64,000 nucleotides of DNA from Hymenobacter polaris (GCF_012927305.1 NZ_JABBGH010000003.1:62001-126000), one strand, 5' to 3'. Numbered from the stretch's first letter, positions 11,310-19,941 are shown. Notes: generated by a model from the sequence alone, not told the origin. A program made the numbers and translations.

Positions 11310-12146
11310 TTAGCTGCGGTGGCCCAGGTACAGCGTTAGGTACACCGAGGGGTAGAACTGTTTGTTGAGCGTATTGGGGTCGGTGGGAGCCGGGGGAGCC
11401 AGCACGTCGAGGCGCTTGGTGTATACTTCCATCAGGAAGCCTACCTCGGCGCCGGCCACGGCGTCGCGGTAGCGGCCATACTCGAAGCTGAGGCCGCCGC
11501 GCAGGTGGGCGCCGGGCACAATCTTGGTTTGGCCAATGCCGCTGAAGAGCGGGGCGCGGTCCACGATGAAGTCCGACTCGGCGTGCTTGCTGGGGTCATA
11601 CTGCTCGTTTATAATAATATCGCTGGCCCCAAACTGACGGCGGCGCTGCGCATCGTAGTCGAAGCTGATGTAGTAAGGCATCAGAAAGGCGATGGACGGG
11701 CCCGCGCTCAGCAGGGCGTTCACCTGCACCCCCGACTCGGCCGCCTTGCGAAACAGAATGCGCTGCACCCCAAACGAGGGGCGCAGGGCTAGGGCGTAGT
11801 TGGTTTTGTAGCGCGTGTAGGTGCCGCCGGTGTAGGGGTTGGTCACGCGCTCCTCCTTAGGGTTTTTAAACGACACCCCCTCCAGGCTCCAAAAGCGCAG
11901 CAAGTGCTCGTCGAGCACGCTGGCCACGCGCACGTTGACGCCCCCAATGAGGCCGCCCTGGGTGTTGAAGTTGAGGCCGAACACCACCTCGCGGCGGTAC
12001 GATTGCTCGTCGGAGGGCATGGCCCCGGCGGGCGCCTCGAAGGTAGGGCCGGTGGGCGGGGGCGTCTGGTTGGCTTGGGCCAGGGCCGGCGCGGTGGCTA
12101 GCAGGCTGCTACCTAAAACAGAAGCTAGGTAAAGTAGCTTTTTCAT
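11310..12146 (-). CDS. Putative outer-membrane beta-barrel protein
   Basis: A protein of about 278 residues if it starts at MKKLLYLASVLG, which is the better start because a Sec signal peptide (cleavage near APALAQA) begins there; an upstream Met would add 16 residues. The mature chain alternates polar and hydrophobic residues in beta-strand-like stretches (NYALALRPSFGVQRILF, AVAGAEVGFLMEVYTK) and ends YPSVYLTLYLGHRS, with an aromatic residue and a near-terminal hydrophobic strand typical of outer-membrane barrels. No enzyme motif or named family is recognised. Confidence 0.65.
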   Translation of the reverse strand: MKKLLYLASVLGSSLLATAPALAQANQTPPPTGPTFEAPAGAMPSDEQSYRREVVFGLNFNTQGGLIGGVNVRVASVLDEHLLRFWSLEGVSFKNPKEERVTNPYTGGTYTRYKTNYALALRPSFGVQRILFRKAAESGVQVNALLSAGPSIAFLMPYYISFDYDAQRRRQFGASDIIINEQYDPSKHAESDFIVDRAPLFSGIGQTKIVPGAHLRGGLSFEYGRYRDAVAGAEVGFLMEVYTKRLDVLAPPAPTDPNTLNKQFYPSVYLTLYLGHRS

Positions 12147-12212
12147 AGAAAACCAAAAATATCCGCTGAGCGTGGCTTTTTTGTGAGCGCGCACCTAACA
12201 ACGCAGAACTGA

Positions 12213-12220
12213 TAGCTTTG
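12213..12220 (+). promoter_or_regulatory. -7 box (TAGCTTTG) immediately before the OsmC gene
   Basis: A perfect TAnnTTTG match ending only 4 bp before the ATG at 12225. Transcription would begin at or within a base or two of the start codon, so the message is probably leaderless. Confidence 0.6.
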
Positions 12221-12224
12221 TGAT

Positions 12225-12644
12225 ATGAGCGCTTCCCACACCACCGCTACTGCCCGCTACGAGGGGCAGCTCCGCACCGAAGCTACGCACACGGCTTCGG
12301 GTACTACCATCCAAACCGATGCCCCCGTGGACAACCACGGCCGGGGCGAGGCGTTTTCGCCTACCGACCTGGTAGGTACGGCCCTCGGTACCTGCATCTT
12401 AACTACCATGGCCATCGTGGCCGAGCGCCACCAGGTAGACCTGGTGGGTGCCTCGTTCAAGATGGAAAAAACGATGAGCCCGGAGCCGCCGCGCCGCATT
12501 GCGCAGCTCCGTGTAGAGCTACACCTGCCCGCCAGCCTCGGCGAGCGCGACCGCGCCCTGATGGAGCGCACCGCGCACACCTGCCCCGTAGCCCTGAGCC
12601 TGAACCCGGAAATCAAGCAGGAAATTCAATTCGTGTACGAGTAA
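12225..12644 (+). CDS. OsmC/Ohr family peroxiredoxin-like protein
   Basis: A 139-residue protein with the full OsmC fold. The two conserved cysteines that reduce organic hydroperoxides in this family are present: Cys57 in LGTCILTTMA and Cys120 in HTCPVALSL. The segment GGEAFSPTDLVGTALGTC-like (about residues 40-57) is the family signature, here beginning GRGEAFSPTDL. It more closely resembles the YhfA-like OsmC branch than classical Ohr, so a thiol-peroxidase role is likely but substrate preference is open. It may be translated from a leaderless message. Confidence 0.92.
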   Translation: MSASHTTATARYEGQLRTEATHTASGTTIQTDAPVDNHGRGEAFSPTDLVGTALGTCILTTMAIVAERHQVDLVGASFKMEKTMSPEPPRRIAQLRVELHLPASLGERDRALMERTAHTCPVALSLNPEIKQEIQFVYE

Positions 12645-12650
12645 GGTACT

Positions 12651-12789
12651 AGTGATTAACGGTTAGTGTGTAGTGATTACTACGTAGCAACTGCGTACGA
12701 GCTACTTATCTACACCTTGCCCTAGGCCCATCAACAACCTTTAGGGGCCTTTCGTTATTACTCACTACACATTAACCGCTAACCATTAG
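12651..12789. repeat. Imperfect inverted repeat (GGTTAGTGTGTAGTGATTAC type)
   Basis: The left arm (12651-12680) AGTGATTAACGGTTAGTGTG is mirrored by the right arm (12755-12789), which contains CACTACACATTAACCGCTAA. Between them lies about 75 bp with a CCTAGG site. A related fragment (GATTAGTGACTAACGATTAG) occurs at 35338-35372. It fills the OsmC to sulfite-oxidase-like gap and may be a miniature mobile element or transcription signal. Confidence 0.7.
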
Positions 12790-12793
12790 CCTC

Positions 12794-13435
12794 ATGGGTC
12801 TCTTCACCAACCGCGGCTTCCGGCCCAAGCACCCCAGCAACCCCAAGCTGCCGCCGGGCCAGTACGAAACCACCGATTTTCCGGTGCTCACGGCCGGGCC
12901 TACGCCGCGCATCAACCTGGCCAACTGGGAGTTTCGGCTCGAAGGCCTGGTGGCAGAGCCCGTGAAATGGAGCTGGGAGGAGTTTAACAAGCTGCCCATG
13001 CAGGACTTCAACCCCGACATTCACTGCGTGACGAAGTGGTCGAAGTTTGATACTCACTGGCGCGGCGTGAGCGTGGATACCCTGCTGGAGCACGTGCAGC
13101 TGAAGCCCGAAGCGCAGTTCGTGACCGAGTTCAGCTATGGTGGCTACACCACCAACCTGCCCCTGGCCGACCTGCGCGACGGCAAAGCCTTTGTGGGCCT
13201 CTACTTCGATGGCCAGCCGCTGGCGGCCGAGCACGGCGGCCCGGCCCGGCTGGTAGTGCCGCACCTCTACTTCTGGAAGAGCGCCAAGTGGGTGCAGGGC
13301 CTGCGCTTCACGGCCCAAGACGAGCCCGGCTTTTGGGAGCGCGCCGGCTACAGCATGTACGGCGACCCGTGGAAGGAGCAGCGCTACTCGGACGACGACG
13401 AGCCCATGGCCAGCCCCTCGGCCCTGCGCCTATGA
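12794..13435 (+). CDS. Sulfite-oxidase-like molybdopterin-dependent oxidoreductase
   Basis: A 213-residue protein made of the oxidoreductase molybdopterin-binding domain alone. Cys78 in the motif DIHCVTKWSKFD is the expected molybdenum ligand of the sulfite oxidase family. Other family signatures are LVAEPVKWSWEEFNKLP and HGGPARLVVPHLYFWKSAKWVQGL. No Tat or Sec signal and no dimerisation domain are present, so it is likely cytoplasmic and shorter than YedY/MsrP. Its stop overlaps the next gene's ATG (ATGA), so it is translationally coupled to the flavin reductase, presumably its electron partner. The substrate is unknown. Confidence 0.88.
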   Translation: MGLFTNRGFRPKHPSNPKLPPGQYETTDFPVLTAGPTPRINLANWEFRLEGLVAEPVKWSWEEFNKLPMQDFNPDIHCVTKWSKFDTHWRGVSVDTLLEHVQLKPEAQFVTEFSYGGYTTNLPLADLRDGKAFVGLYFDGQPLAAEHGGPARLVVPHLYFWKSAKWVQGLRFTAQDEPGFWERAGYSMYGDPWKEQRYSDDDEPMASPSALRL

Positions 13436-14175
13436 GTGCCCGCGACTGGCAACTCGCCACCGTGCAGGCCATTAAGCCCGAAACGCCCCACGTCAAGTCC
13501 TTCACCCTCAGCCTGCCCAACTGGACGCCCCACCTGGCTGGCCAGCACTACGACCTGCGTCTCACGGCCGAGGGCGGCTACCAGGCCGAGCGCAGCTACT
13601 CCATCGCTTCGCCGCCCGAGCAAACCGGCGAAATTGAGCTAACGGTCGAGATTATCGCCGACGGCGAGGTGTCGGGCTACCTCAACGAGGGCGTGCAAGT
13701 GGGCGACCAGCTGGAGGTGCGCGGGCCCATCGGCGGCTACTTCGTGTGGCCCGGCGCGCCCGATGCCCCGCCCCTGCTGCTGGTGGGCGGCGGCTCGGGC
13801 GTGGTGCCGCTGATGGCTATGCTGCGCCACCGCCAGCGCCTAGGGCCGCGCCCGCCCGCCATCCTGCTGTTTAGCGTGCGCACGCCCAAGGAGGTTATTT
13901 ACCGCGCCGAGTTGGAGGCGATGGCGCAGGCTGACCCCAGCTTCACGCTACTGCTCGACTACACGCGCCAGGCGCCGCCCGGCTGGACGGGCTACCAGCG
14001 CCGCCTCGATGCGCCGCTGCTGGCCGAGGTAGTGGCCCGGTTTGGCCAGGCCGCGCCGCAGGCCTTCGTGTGCGGGCCCACGGGCCTGGTAGAAGCCGTG
14101 GCCAATGGTCTGCAAGCCGCTGGCCTGCCGCCCGAGCGCATCCTGACCGAGCGTTTTGGGCCCACGGGGGCCTAG
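13432..14175 (+). CDS. Ferredoxin-reductase-type FAD/NAD(P) oxidoreductase, partner of the molybdoenzyme
   Basis: A 247-residue protein. An FAD-binding barrel comes first, with the RSYSIASPP motif (FAD-binding RxYS, about residues 53-61) and VRGPIGGYFVW. An NAD(P)-binding domain follows, with LLLVGGGSGVVPLMAML (about residues 115-131) and a terminal VCGPTGLVEAVANGL (CGP motif). There is no [2Fe-2S] domain, which distinguishes it from phenol hydroxylase-type reductases. I chose the ATG at 13432 because it forms an ATGA overlap with the preceding stop; a longer open frame upstream is the shadow of that gene. It likely passes electrons between NAD(P)H and the molybdenum protein. Confidence 0.88.
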   Translation: MSARDWQLATVQAIKPETPHVKSFTLSLPNWTPHLAGQHYDLRLTAEGGYQAERSYSIASPPEQTGEIELTVEIIADGEVSGYLNEGVQVGDQLEVRGPIGGYFVWPGAPDAPPLLLVGGGSGVVPLMAMLRHRQRLGPRPPAILLFSVRTPKEVIYRAELEAMAQADPSFTLLLDYTRQAPPGWTGYQRRLDAPLLAEVVARFGQAAPQAFVCGPTGLVEAVANGLQAAGLPPERILTERFGPTGA

Positions 14176-14201
14176 GCGCTGGGTACCGAGCGCGTCGCCG
14201 G

Positions 14202-14615
14202 TTATTTGGTGGGCTTGGTAGCCACGGCCGACCAGACCAGTTCATTTGAGTCGCAGCGCTGGGCGCGGTTGGTGAGGCGCAGCTTGCCGTTGGCCGCCGC
14301 GCCCGCCACGCGGCCGCTCAGCTCGAAGCAGTTGCCACCCTCCTGGCACAGGCGGCCCGCGATGCGGCCGCTGGCCACGGTGTAGGTGCCCCTAGGGCCG
14401 CCAGCCGGCAGCGGCACCAGCGTACCGCCGCAGCGCCAGTAGCCCTTAAATTTTAAGTCGCTGATAGTCTGGCCATCGGGCGCGAGCACGAAGCTAAGCG
14501 TGTCGCCCTTGGCTCCGTTCGAAAACGTGCCGAGGTAGTGGGTGCCGGGCGCGGGGGGCGCGGGCGCGGGGCCAGCCAGCAGCCCGAGCAGCGAAAGCAG
14601 GAAGAAGGGAGGCAT
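14202..14615 (-). CDS. Small exported protein of unknown function
   Basis: A 137-residue protein with a clear signal peptide (MPPFFLLSLLGLLAGPAPAP). The mature part has four cysteines (in YWRCGGTL, GRLCQEGGNCFEL and AQRCDSNE) that could form two disulfides. The segment GTFSNGAKGDTLSFVLAPDG looks like beta structure. No named domain is recognised. It is convergent with the flavin reductase and has its own promoter region in the 14616-14952 gap. The GC-rich codon use matches the neighbours, so it is probably a real gene. Confidence 0.65.
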   Translation of the reverse strand: MPPFFLLSLLGLLAGPAPAPPAPGTHYLGTFSNGAKGDTLSFVLAPDGQTISDLKFKGYWRCGGTLVPLPAGGPRGTYTVASGRIAGRLCQEGGNCFELSGRVAGAAANGKLRLTNRAQRCDSNELVWSAVATKPTK

Positions 14616-14952
14616 GGGGCAAAAGTGCTAATTCAGCCTTTTTTACTGCTACCCGCGCCGACTGGTTTCCACTGGTTTGCGTGGGCGTGGCGCCCAGGGG
14701 TGGCCAACCACGAGAAAAGCGACTTCTATCAGGCAGGTAATCTATTGCTAATAAATAGCTTACACCTAGTGTATTGCTGGTTTTTAGCACGGTAGCTGCC
14801 TAGGCAACCGCGGGGGCCTGGCAGTACCCTAGGGGCCAGCGCTGGGCAGTGCGGCCACAAGAAGCGCGGCGCAACGGGGCCGAGACGATGACGTCTTTGG
14901 GCTTACCAGCCAACTATCGCTTGGTTTTTCTACCCCTAACTCCGTTCTGCTT
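14616..14952. other. Divergent intergenic region before the GH43 gene
   Basis: 337 bp between divergent genes. The central part (about 14730-14780) is AT-rich and includes GCTAATAAATAGCTTACACC, a plausible promoter zone. Two CCTAGG sites flank it. No convincing ORF, RNA or repeat was seen. Confidence 0.5.
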
Positions 14953-15993
14953 ATGCGCGCTTGCCTGTTATTCGTTGTGTGCGTGCTAATGGGGGGCCGG
15001 ACCTGGGGCCAAGCCACGTTCACCAACCCACTGCTGCCCAGCGGGGCCGACCCCTGGGCCATCTACCACGATGGCAGCTACTACTACATGCACACCACGG
15101 GGCGCGACCTCAGCCTTTGGAAAACACCCGACTTAGCCCAATTGAGCCAAGCTCAGAAGGTAACCATCTGGACGCCACCTGCTAACGGACCCTATTCCAG
15201 AGACATTTGGGCGCCCGAGCTGCATTTTTTGGCTGGCAAGTGGTACGTATACTTCGCCGCCGACGATGGCCGTAACGAAAACCACCGCCTCTACGTGCTT
15301 GAGAACCCCGCCGCCGACCCCACCACTGGCCAGTGGACGCTGAAGGGCGAGCTGAAAACGCCCGACAACAAGTGGGCCATCGACGGGTCGGTGTTTGAGT
15401 ACCAGGGCCAGCTATATGCCATTTGGAGCGGCTGGGAGGGCGACCGCAACGGCCGGCAGGACATTTACCTGGCCCGCATGCGCAACCCCTGGACGATTAC
15501 CGGCCCCCGCCTGCGCATCTCCGACCCCGGCCTGGCCTGGGAGCAGCACGGGCTGCTGCCGCGCTTTGGTTCCGGCGAGCCAGCCTACATCCTGGTCAAC
15601 GAGGGCCCGCAGTTTTTGGCCAGCCCCAACGGGCGGGTCAATATCGTGTACTCGGCCAATGGCTGCTGGACCGATTTTTACGCCCTAGGGCTGCTGTGGG
15701 CCGCGCCGGGCGCCGACCTGATGAACCCCGCCGCCTGGCACAAAGAGCCGCGGCCCGTGTTTGCGGCCACCAACGTGAAAGGCACCTACGCCGTGGGGCA
15801 CAACAGCTTCTTCAGCTCGCCCAATGGCCAGCAAAACTGGATTCTGTACCACGCCAACTCGCTGCCCGGCCAGGGCTGCGGCCGCGAGCGCTCGCCCCGC
15901 ATGCAGCCCTTTACCTTCGCCGCCGACGGCGCGCCCGTTTTCGGCGACCCGCTGCCGACCGACCAATCGCTCTCGACGCCTACCGGGCGCTAA
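14953..15993 (+). CDS. Glycoside hydrolase family 43 protein, exported
   Basis: A 346-residue secreted enzyme. A signal peptide spans residues 1-20 (MRACLLFVVCVLMGGRTWGQ). The GH43 five-bladed propeller starts with GADPWAIYHDGSYYYMHTTG, whose first Asp is the expected catalytic base. RDIWAPELHFLAGKWYVYFAA and WAIDGSVFEYQGQLYAIWSGW carry the pKa-modulating Asp region, and the catalytic acid is expected near the segment ending QHGLLPRFGSGEPAY. Family members cleave alpha-L-arabinofuranosides, beta-xylosides or galactans. Specificity cannot be assigned, and no carbohydrate-binding module or T9SS tail is attached. Confidence 0.88.
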   Translation: MRACLLFVVCVLMGGRTWGQATFTNPLLPSGADPWAIYHDGSYYYMHTTGRDLSLWKTPDLAQLSQAQKVTIWTPPANGPYSRDIWAPELHFLAGKWYVYFAADDGRNENHRLYVLENPAADPTTGQWTLKGELKTPDNKWAIDGSVFEYQGQLYAIWSGWEGDRNGRQDIYLARMRNPWTITGPRLRISDPGLAWEQHGLLPRFGSGEPAYILVNEGPQFLASPNGRVNIVYSANGCWTDFYALGLLWAAPGADLMNPAAWHKEPRPVFAATNVKGTYAVGHNSFFSSPNGQQNWILYHANSLPGQGCGRERSPRMQPFTFAADGAPVFGDPLPTDQSLSTPTGR

Positions 15994-16036
15994 GTAAGGC
16001 TGAGCCAAGTACTTGGGAGCATGCGCCCGCCGCGCC

Positions 16037-16044
16037 TACCTTAG
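16037..16044 (+). promoter_or_regulatory. -7-like box (TACCTTAG) before the TMEM175-type gene
   Basis: One mismatch to TAnnTTTG, 23 bp before the ATG. This supports a start at 16068 rather than the longer open frame. Confidence 0.35.
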
Positions 16045-16067
16045 CTAGGCAGCTACTCCTTGCTCGT

Positions 16068-16769
16068 ATGGATTCTTCGCATCACCCGGCCTCCGACCAC
16101 CTCGACCGCACCGCGTTTCAGCTAGAGCGGCTAATACTGTTTACCGACGCGGTGTTTGCCATTGCCATCACGCTGCTCGTGATTGAGATAAAGGTGCCCG
16201 AGCTGCAGCAGCGCACCGAGCAGGCGGCGGCCAATGGCCTACTGCACCTGATTCCAAAGTTTATTGGCTTCTTTATCAGCTTCTTCGTCATTGCTATCTA
16301 CTGGGTGGCGCATCACCGCATCTTCCGCTTCGTGCGGCGCCTCGATACCCGGCTCATCTGGCTGAACCTGCTTTTTCTGCTGGCCATTGTGCTGATACCC
16401 TTCACCACGGCCTGCCAAAGCGAGTACTTTGAGCTACGCACGCCCTGGGTGTTGTATAGCCTCAATGTGATGCTGGCCGGCTTCCTGCAGGCCGGCATGC
16501 AGGCCTACCTGCGCCACCGGACCCACGGCCTCACGCACGGCCACGAGCACGCCCACCCCGACCTCGACCTGTTTCGGCCCATTACCTCGCCGCTGGTCTT
16601 TGGCCTGAGTATTTTACTCGCCTTCTTTCTGCCAGGCATGCTGCTGCGCCTCGTGCCCGCCGTGGCTTTTCCGCTGCTGGGCATCCTGCACGGCCGCCGT
16701 CACCACCGCCTCAGCACGGCGTATGCGCGGCTGGTGCAGGTGCATGCCACCCCTAGGGCCGAAGCGTAA
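16068..16769 (+). CDS. TMEM175/DUF1211 family membrane protein (putative potassium channel)
   Basis: A 233-residue integral membrane protein with six predicted hydrophobic segments. Helix 1 carries the TMEM175 signature in RLILFTDAVFAIAITLLVIE, with the FSD-like motif written F-T-D-A-V-F. Bacterial TMEM175 proteins are tetrameric K+ channels with a Leu/Ile filter on helix 1. A His-rich loop (HGLTHGHEHAHPDLD) lies between later helices. The same frame is open far upstream, but that part is the shadow of GH43; ATG 16068 follows a -7-like box and begins the typical N-terminus. Confidence 0.85.
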   Translation: MDSSHHPASDHLDRTAFQLERLILFTDAVFAIAITLLVIEIKVPELQQRTEQAAANGLLHLIPKFIGFFISFFVIAIYWVAHHRIFRFVRRLDTRLIWLNLLFLLAIVLIPFTTACQSEYFELRTPWVLYSLNVMLAGFLQAGMQAYLRHRTHGLTHGHEHAHPDLDLFRPITSPLVFGLSILLAFFLPGMLLRLVPAVAFPLLGILHGRRHHRLSTAYARLVQVHATPRAEA

Positions 16770-16771
16770 AG

Positions 16772-16799
16772 AAGCCGGACCACTCAGGTGGCCCGGCTT
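16772..16799. terminator. Bidirectional terminator between the TMEM175-type gene and uvrA
   Basis: AAGCCGGACCAC pairs with GTGGCCCGGCTT around a short loop, with T-rich flanks on both sides. It is shared by two convergent genes. Confidence 0.8.
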
Positions 16800-16830
16800 T
16801 CTAGCTTACGCGCCTATTCAGTTAAGGCAC

Positions 16831-19800
16831 CTACACGTACTGGCTTGTTTTCAGCTCCTCGGCCAAAAACCGCCCCGTATGCCCTTTGCCAGCCTTGGCT
16901 ACCTGCTCGGGGGTGCCCTGGGCTACGATGGTGCCGCCGCCGGCGCCGCCTTCGGGGCCGATGTCGATGACGTGGTCAGCTACTTTTATCAGGTCCAGGT
17001 TATGCTCGATGATGAGGACGGTGTTGCCCTTGTCGGCGAGCTTGTGGAGCACGTCGGCGAGGTGGCGGATATCCTCGAAGTGCAGGCCGGTGGTGGGCTC
17101 GTCGAGGATGTAGAAGGTCTTGCCGGTGTCCTTTTTGCTCAGCTCGGTGGCCAGCTTCACGCGCTGGGCCTCGCCGCCGCTGAGGGTAGTAGCTTGCTGC
17201 CCTAGGGTCAGATACCCTAGGCCTACATCGGCTAGGGTCTTGATTTTGCGCAGGATGCGGGGCTGGAACTCGAAGAACTCGACGGCTTTTTCTACCGTCA
17301 TGTCGAGCACGTCGGTAATGGACTTGCCCTTGAAGCGCACTTCCAGCGTTTCGCGGTTGTAGCGGCGGCCTTTGCAGGTTTCGCAGGGCACGTGCACGTC
17401 GGGCAGGAAGTTCATCTCGATGGTCCGTAAGCCCGCTCCCTCGCAGGTTTCGCAGCGCCCACCCTTCACGTTGAACGAGAAGCGGCCGGGGCCGTAGCCG
17501 CGAATCTTGGCCTCGGCCATCTCGGCGAAGAGCTGGCGGATTTCGGTGAACACGCCCGTGTAGGTGGCCGGGTTCGAACGCGGGGTGCGGCCGATGGGCG
17601 ACTGGTCGACCTCTATTACCTTGTCAATCAGCTCCAGACCCTCGATGCTGCCGTAGGCTAGGGGCTCGCGATGGGCGTTGAAGAAGTGCTGGTTAAGAAT
17701 GGGGTAGAGCGTGTTGTGGATGAGCGACGACTTGCCCGAGCCCGACACGCCGGTCACGGCGATGAGCTTGCCCAGGGGAAACTTGGCCGTGACGTTCTTC
17801 AGGTTGTGGCCCTTGGCGCCTTTCAGGGTCAAGAACTTGCCCTCGCCCTCGCGCTTTTTCTTGCGCACCTCCACGTGGCGCTGGCCGCTGAGGTATTGCG
17901 AGGTGAGCGAGCCGGAGTTGAAGATGGCTTCGGGCGTGCCCTCGGCCACGATGTGGCCGCCGTGGATGCCGGCCCCTGGGCCGATGTCGAGCACGTGGTC
18001 GGCGTGCAGAATCATGTCCTTGTCGTGCTCCACCACAATCACCGAGTTGCCGATGTCGCGCAGGTGCTGCAAGGCCTTGATTAGCCGCTCGTTGTCGCGC
18101 TGGTGCAGGCCGATGCTGGGCTCGTCCATGATGTAGAGCACGCCCACGAGCTGGGTGCCAATCTGGGTGGCGAGGCGAATGCGCTGGCTCTCGCCGCCGC
18201 TCAGCGTGCGCACCGAGCGGTGCAGGCTGAGGTAGTCGAGGCCCACTTCCAGCAGGAAGCCGATGCGCTTGCGGATTTCCTTGAGCAACTCGCGGGCAAT
18301 GAGGTTCTGGCGCTCGCTCAGGCGCTCTTCCAGGCCTACAAACCAGTCGCTCAGCTCGTTGATGTCCACCACCGACAGCTCGCCGATGTGCTTGCCGGCC
18401 AGCTTGAAGTGCAGGCTTTCCTTCTTAAGGCGATAGCCCTCGCACACGGGGCAGGTCTGGGCCTGGGTGTACTGCTGAATCCAGTCGCGGATGCTGTCTG
18501 AGTCGGATTCCATCTGCCGGCGTAGGAAGGGGATGATGCCCTCAAACGGCTCGTCGTGCACGGCCTTGGCGTCGTCGGCCTCGTCCTGGCTGATGCCGTG
18601 CAGCAGGCTGTGCAGCAGCGCGGGCGGCAGCTTTTCGATACTGGTATTCAGGCCCGCTTTGTGCTTCTTGAGGATGCCCGCGAGCTGCTGGAAAATCCAG
18701 ATGTCGCGGTACTCCCCTAGGGGCGCGATGCCGCCGCGGCTGATGCTGAGCTTGGGGTCGGGAATGACGGTTTCCTCGGTAATCTGCTGCACCTCGCCGA
18801 GGCCCGCGCAGTGGGGGCAGGCGCCGTAGGGCGAGTTGAAGCTGAACGTGTTAGGCGCCGGGTCGTCGTAGGCGATGCCGGTGTCGGGGTCCATGAGGAA
18901 GCGCGAGAAAAACTGCGGGTCTTTCTTCTTGGCGTCGGGGTCGAGCACCAGCATGGTACCCTTGCCGTGGGTGAGGGCATTTTGCACCGAGCCCGAGAGG
19001 CGGAAGCGGTCGGTTTCGGTCACCACCAGCCGGTCAATCACGATTTCGATGTCGTGAATCTTGTAGCGGTCCACCTGCATCTTGGGCGTGATGTCCAGGA
19101 TTTCGCCATCGACCCGCACCTTGGCGAAACCGAGCTTGGCAATCTTCTGAAAATCTTCGCGGTAGTGACCCTTGCGGCCCTTCACCACCGGCGCCAGCAC
19201 CACCAGCTTGCGGCCCTCGTAGTGCTTAAGGATGTAGTTGATAATCTGGTCGTCCGACTGCCGAATCATCTTCTTGCCGGTGGCGTAGCTAAACGCCTCG
19301 GCCGTGCGCGCATACAGCAGGCGCAGGAAGTCGTAAATCTCGGTGATGGTGCCCACCGTCGAGCGTGGGTTACGCGAGGTGGTCTTCTGCTCGATGCTGA
19401 TAACCGGCGAGAGGCCCTCAATCTTATCCACGTTGGGCCGCTCCAGCCCGCCCATGAAGCTGCGGGCGTAGGCCGAGAACGTCTCCATGTAGCGCCGCTG
19501 CCCCTCAGCATAAATCGTGTCGAAGGCCAGGCTGCTCTTGCCCGAGCCCGAGATACCCGTAAATACCACCAGCTTGCCGCGCGGAATCTGCACGCTCACG
19601 TTCTTGAGGTTGTGCTCGCGGGCGCCGTACACCTCGATGTAGGGCGTGTCCAGGAGTTGTCCGTTGACAGCTGGCAGGTGACCGTTGCTGGTGGGCGGCA
19701 GGGTGTCGGGCATTTGGTGCCCTAGGGCTACCTGGGCGCCGTCGGGGCTGGGCTGGCGGCCCACGGGCAGGTCGTGGTGCAGGTCGGGGGCCGGGTGCTG

Positions 19801-19941
19801 GGCGGCTTCCAGCAGCTCGTCGGCGGGGGTGGCCGTCAGCACTTCGGCCGCGTCAGCGCGCAGCTTAGTGGGTTTGGTAGGGGCAGCTTTCGGTTTCTTA
19901 GGCGCGGGAGCGGCAGGGGCGGTAGCCGTTTTTTTAGCCAT
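16831..19941 (-). CDS. uvrA: Excinuclease ABC subunit A with N-terminal extension
   Basis: A 1036-residue damage-recognition ATPase of nucleotide excision repair. Both ABC modules are complete: Walker A GISGSGKSS and GVSGSGKSS, signatures LSGGESQRIRLA and LSGGEAQRVKLA, Walker B YIMDEPSIGLH and YILDEPTTGLH. The C-terminal zinc finger is CETCEGAG...CETCKGRRY; further Cys pairs lie at CPHCAGLG and CPVCEGY. The UvrA core begins at YIEVYGAREHNLKN, so residues 1-100 are an Ala/Pro/Lys-rich extension absent from the E. coli protein (940 residues). I place the start at MAKKTATAPAAP because a TACTTTTG box lies 24 bp upstream, inside the longer open frame. Confidence 0.96.
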   Translation of the reverse strand: MAKKTATAPAAPAPKKPKAAPTKPTKLRADAAEVLTATPADELLEAAQHPAPDLHHDLPVGRQPSPDGAQVALGHQMPDTLPPTSNGHLPAVNGQLLDTPYIEVYGAREHNLKNVSVQIPRGKLVVFTGISGSGKSSLAFDTIYAEGQRRYMETFSAYARSFMGGLERPNVDKIEGLSPVISIEQKTTSRNPRSTVGTITEIYDFLRLLYARTAEAFSYATGKKMIRQSDDQIINYILKHYEGRKLVVLAPVVKGRKGHYREDFQKIAKLGFAKVRVDGEILDITPKMQVDRYKIHDIEIVIDRLVVTETDRFRLSGSVQNALTHGKGTMLVLDPDAKKKDPQFFSRFLMDPDTGIAYDDPAPNTFSFNSPYGACPHCAGLGEVQQITEETVIPDPKLSISRGGIAPLGEYRDIWIFQQLAGILKKHKAGLNTSIEKLPPALLHSLLHGISQDEADDAKAVHDEPFEGIIPFLRRQMESDSDSIRDWIQQYTQAQTCPVCEGYRLKKESLHFKLAGKHIGELSVVDINELSDWFVGLEERLSERQNLIARELLKEIRKRIGFLLEVGLDYLSLHRSVRTLSGGESQRIRLATQIGTQLVGVLYIMDEPSIGLHQRDNERLIKALQHLRDIGNSVIVVEHDKDMILHADHVLDIGPGAGIHGGHIVAEGTPEAIFNSGSLTSQYLSGQRHVEVRKKKREGEGKFLTLKGAKGHNLKNVTAKFPLGKLIAVTGVSGSGKSSLIHNTLYPILNQHFFNAHREPLAYGSIEGLELIDKVIEVDQSPIGRTPRSNPATYTGVFTEIRQLFAEMAEAKIRGYGPGRFSFNVKGGRCETCEGAGLRTIEMNFLPDVHVPCETCKGRRYNRETLEVRFKGKSITDVLDMTVEKAVEFFEFQPRILRKIKTLADVGLGYLTLGQQATTLSGGEAQRVKLATELSKKDTGKTFYILDEPTTGLHFEDIRHLADVLHKLADKGNTVLIIEHNLDLIKVADHVIDIGPEGGAGGGTIVAQGTPEQVAKAGKGHTGRFLAEELKTSQYV

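Noticed and set aside
15423..16067. A long N-terminal extension of the TMEM175-type protein
   Set aside because: It overlaps GH43 in another frame and lacks any domain; the family's first helix begins just after ATG 16068.
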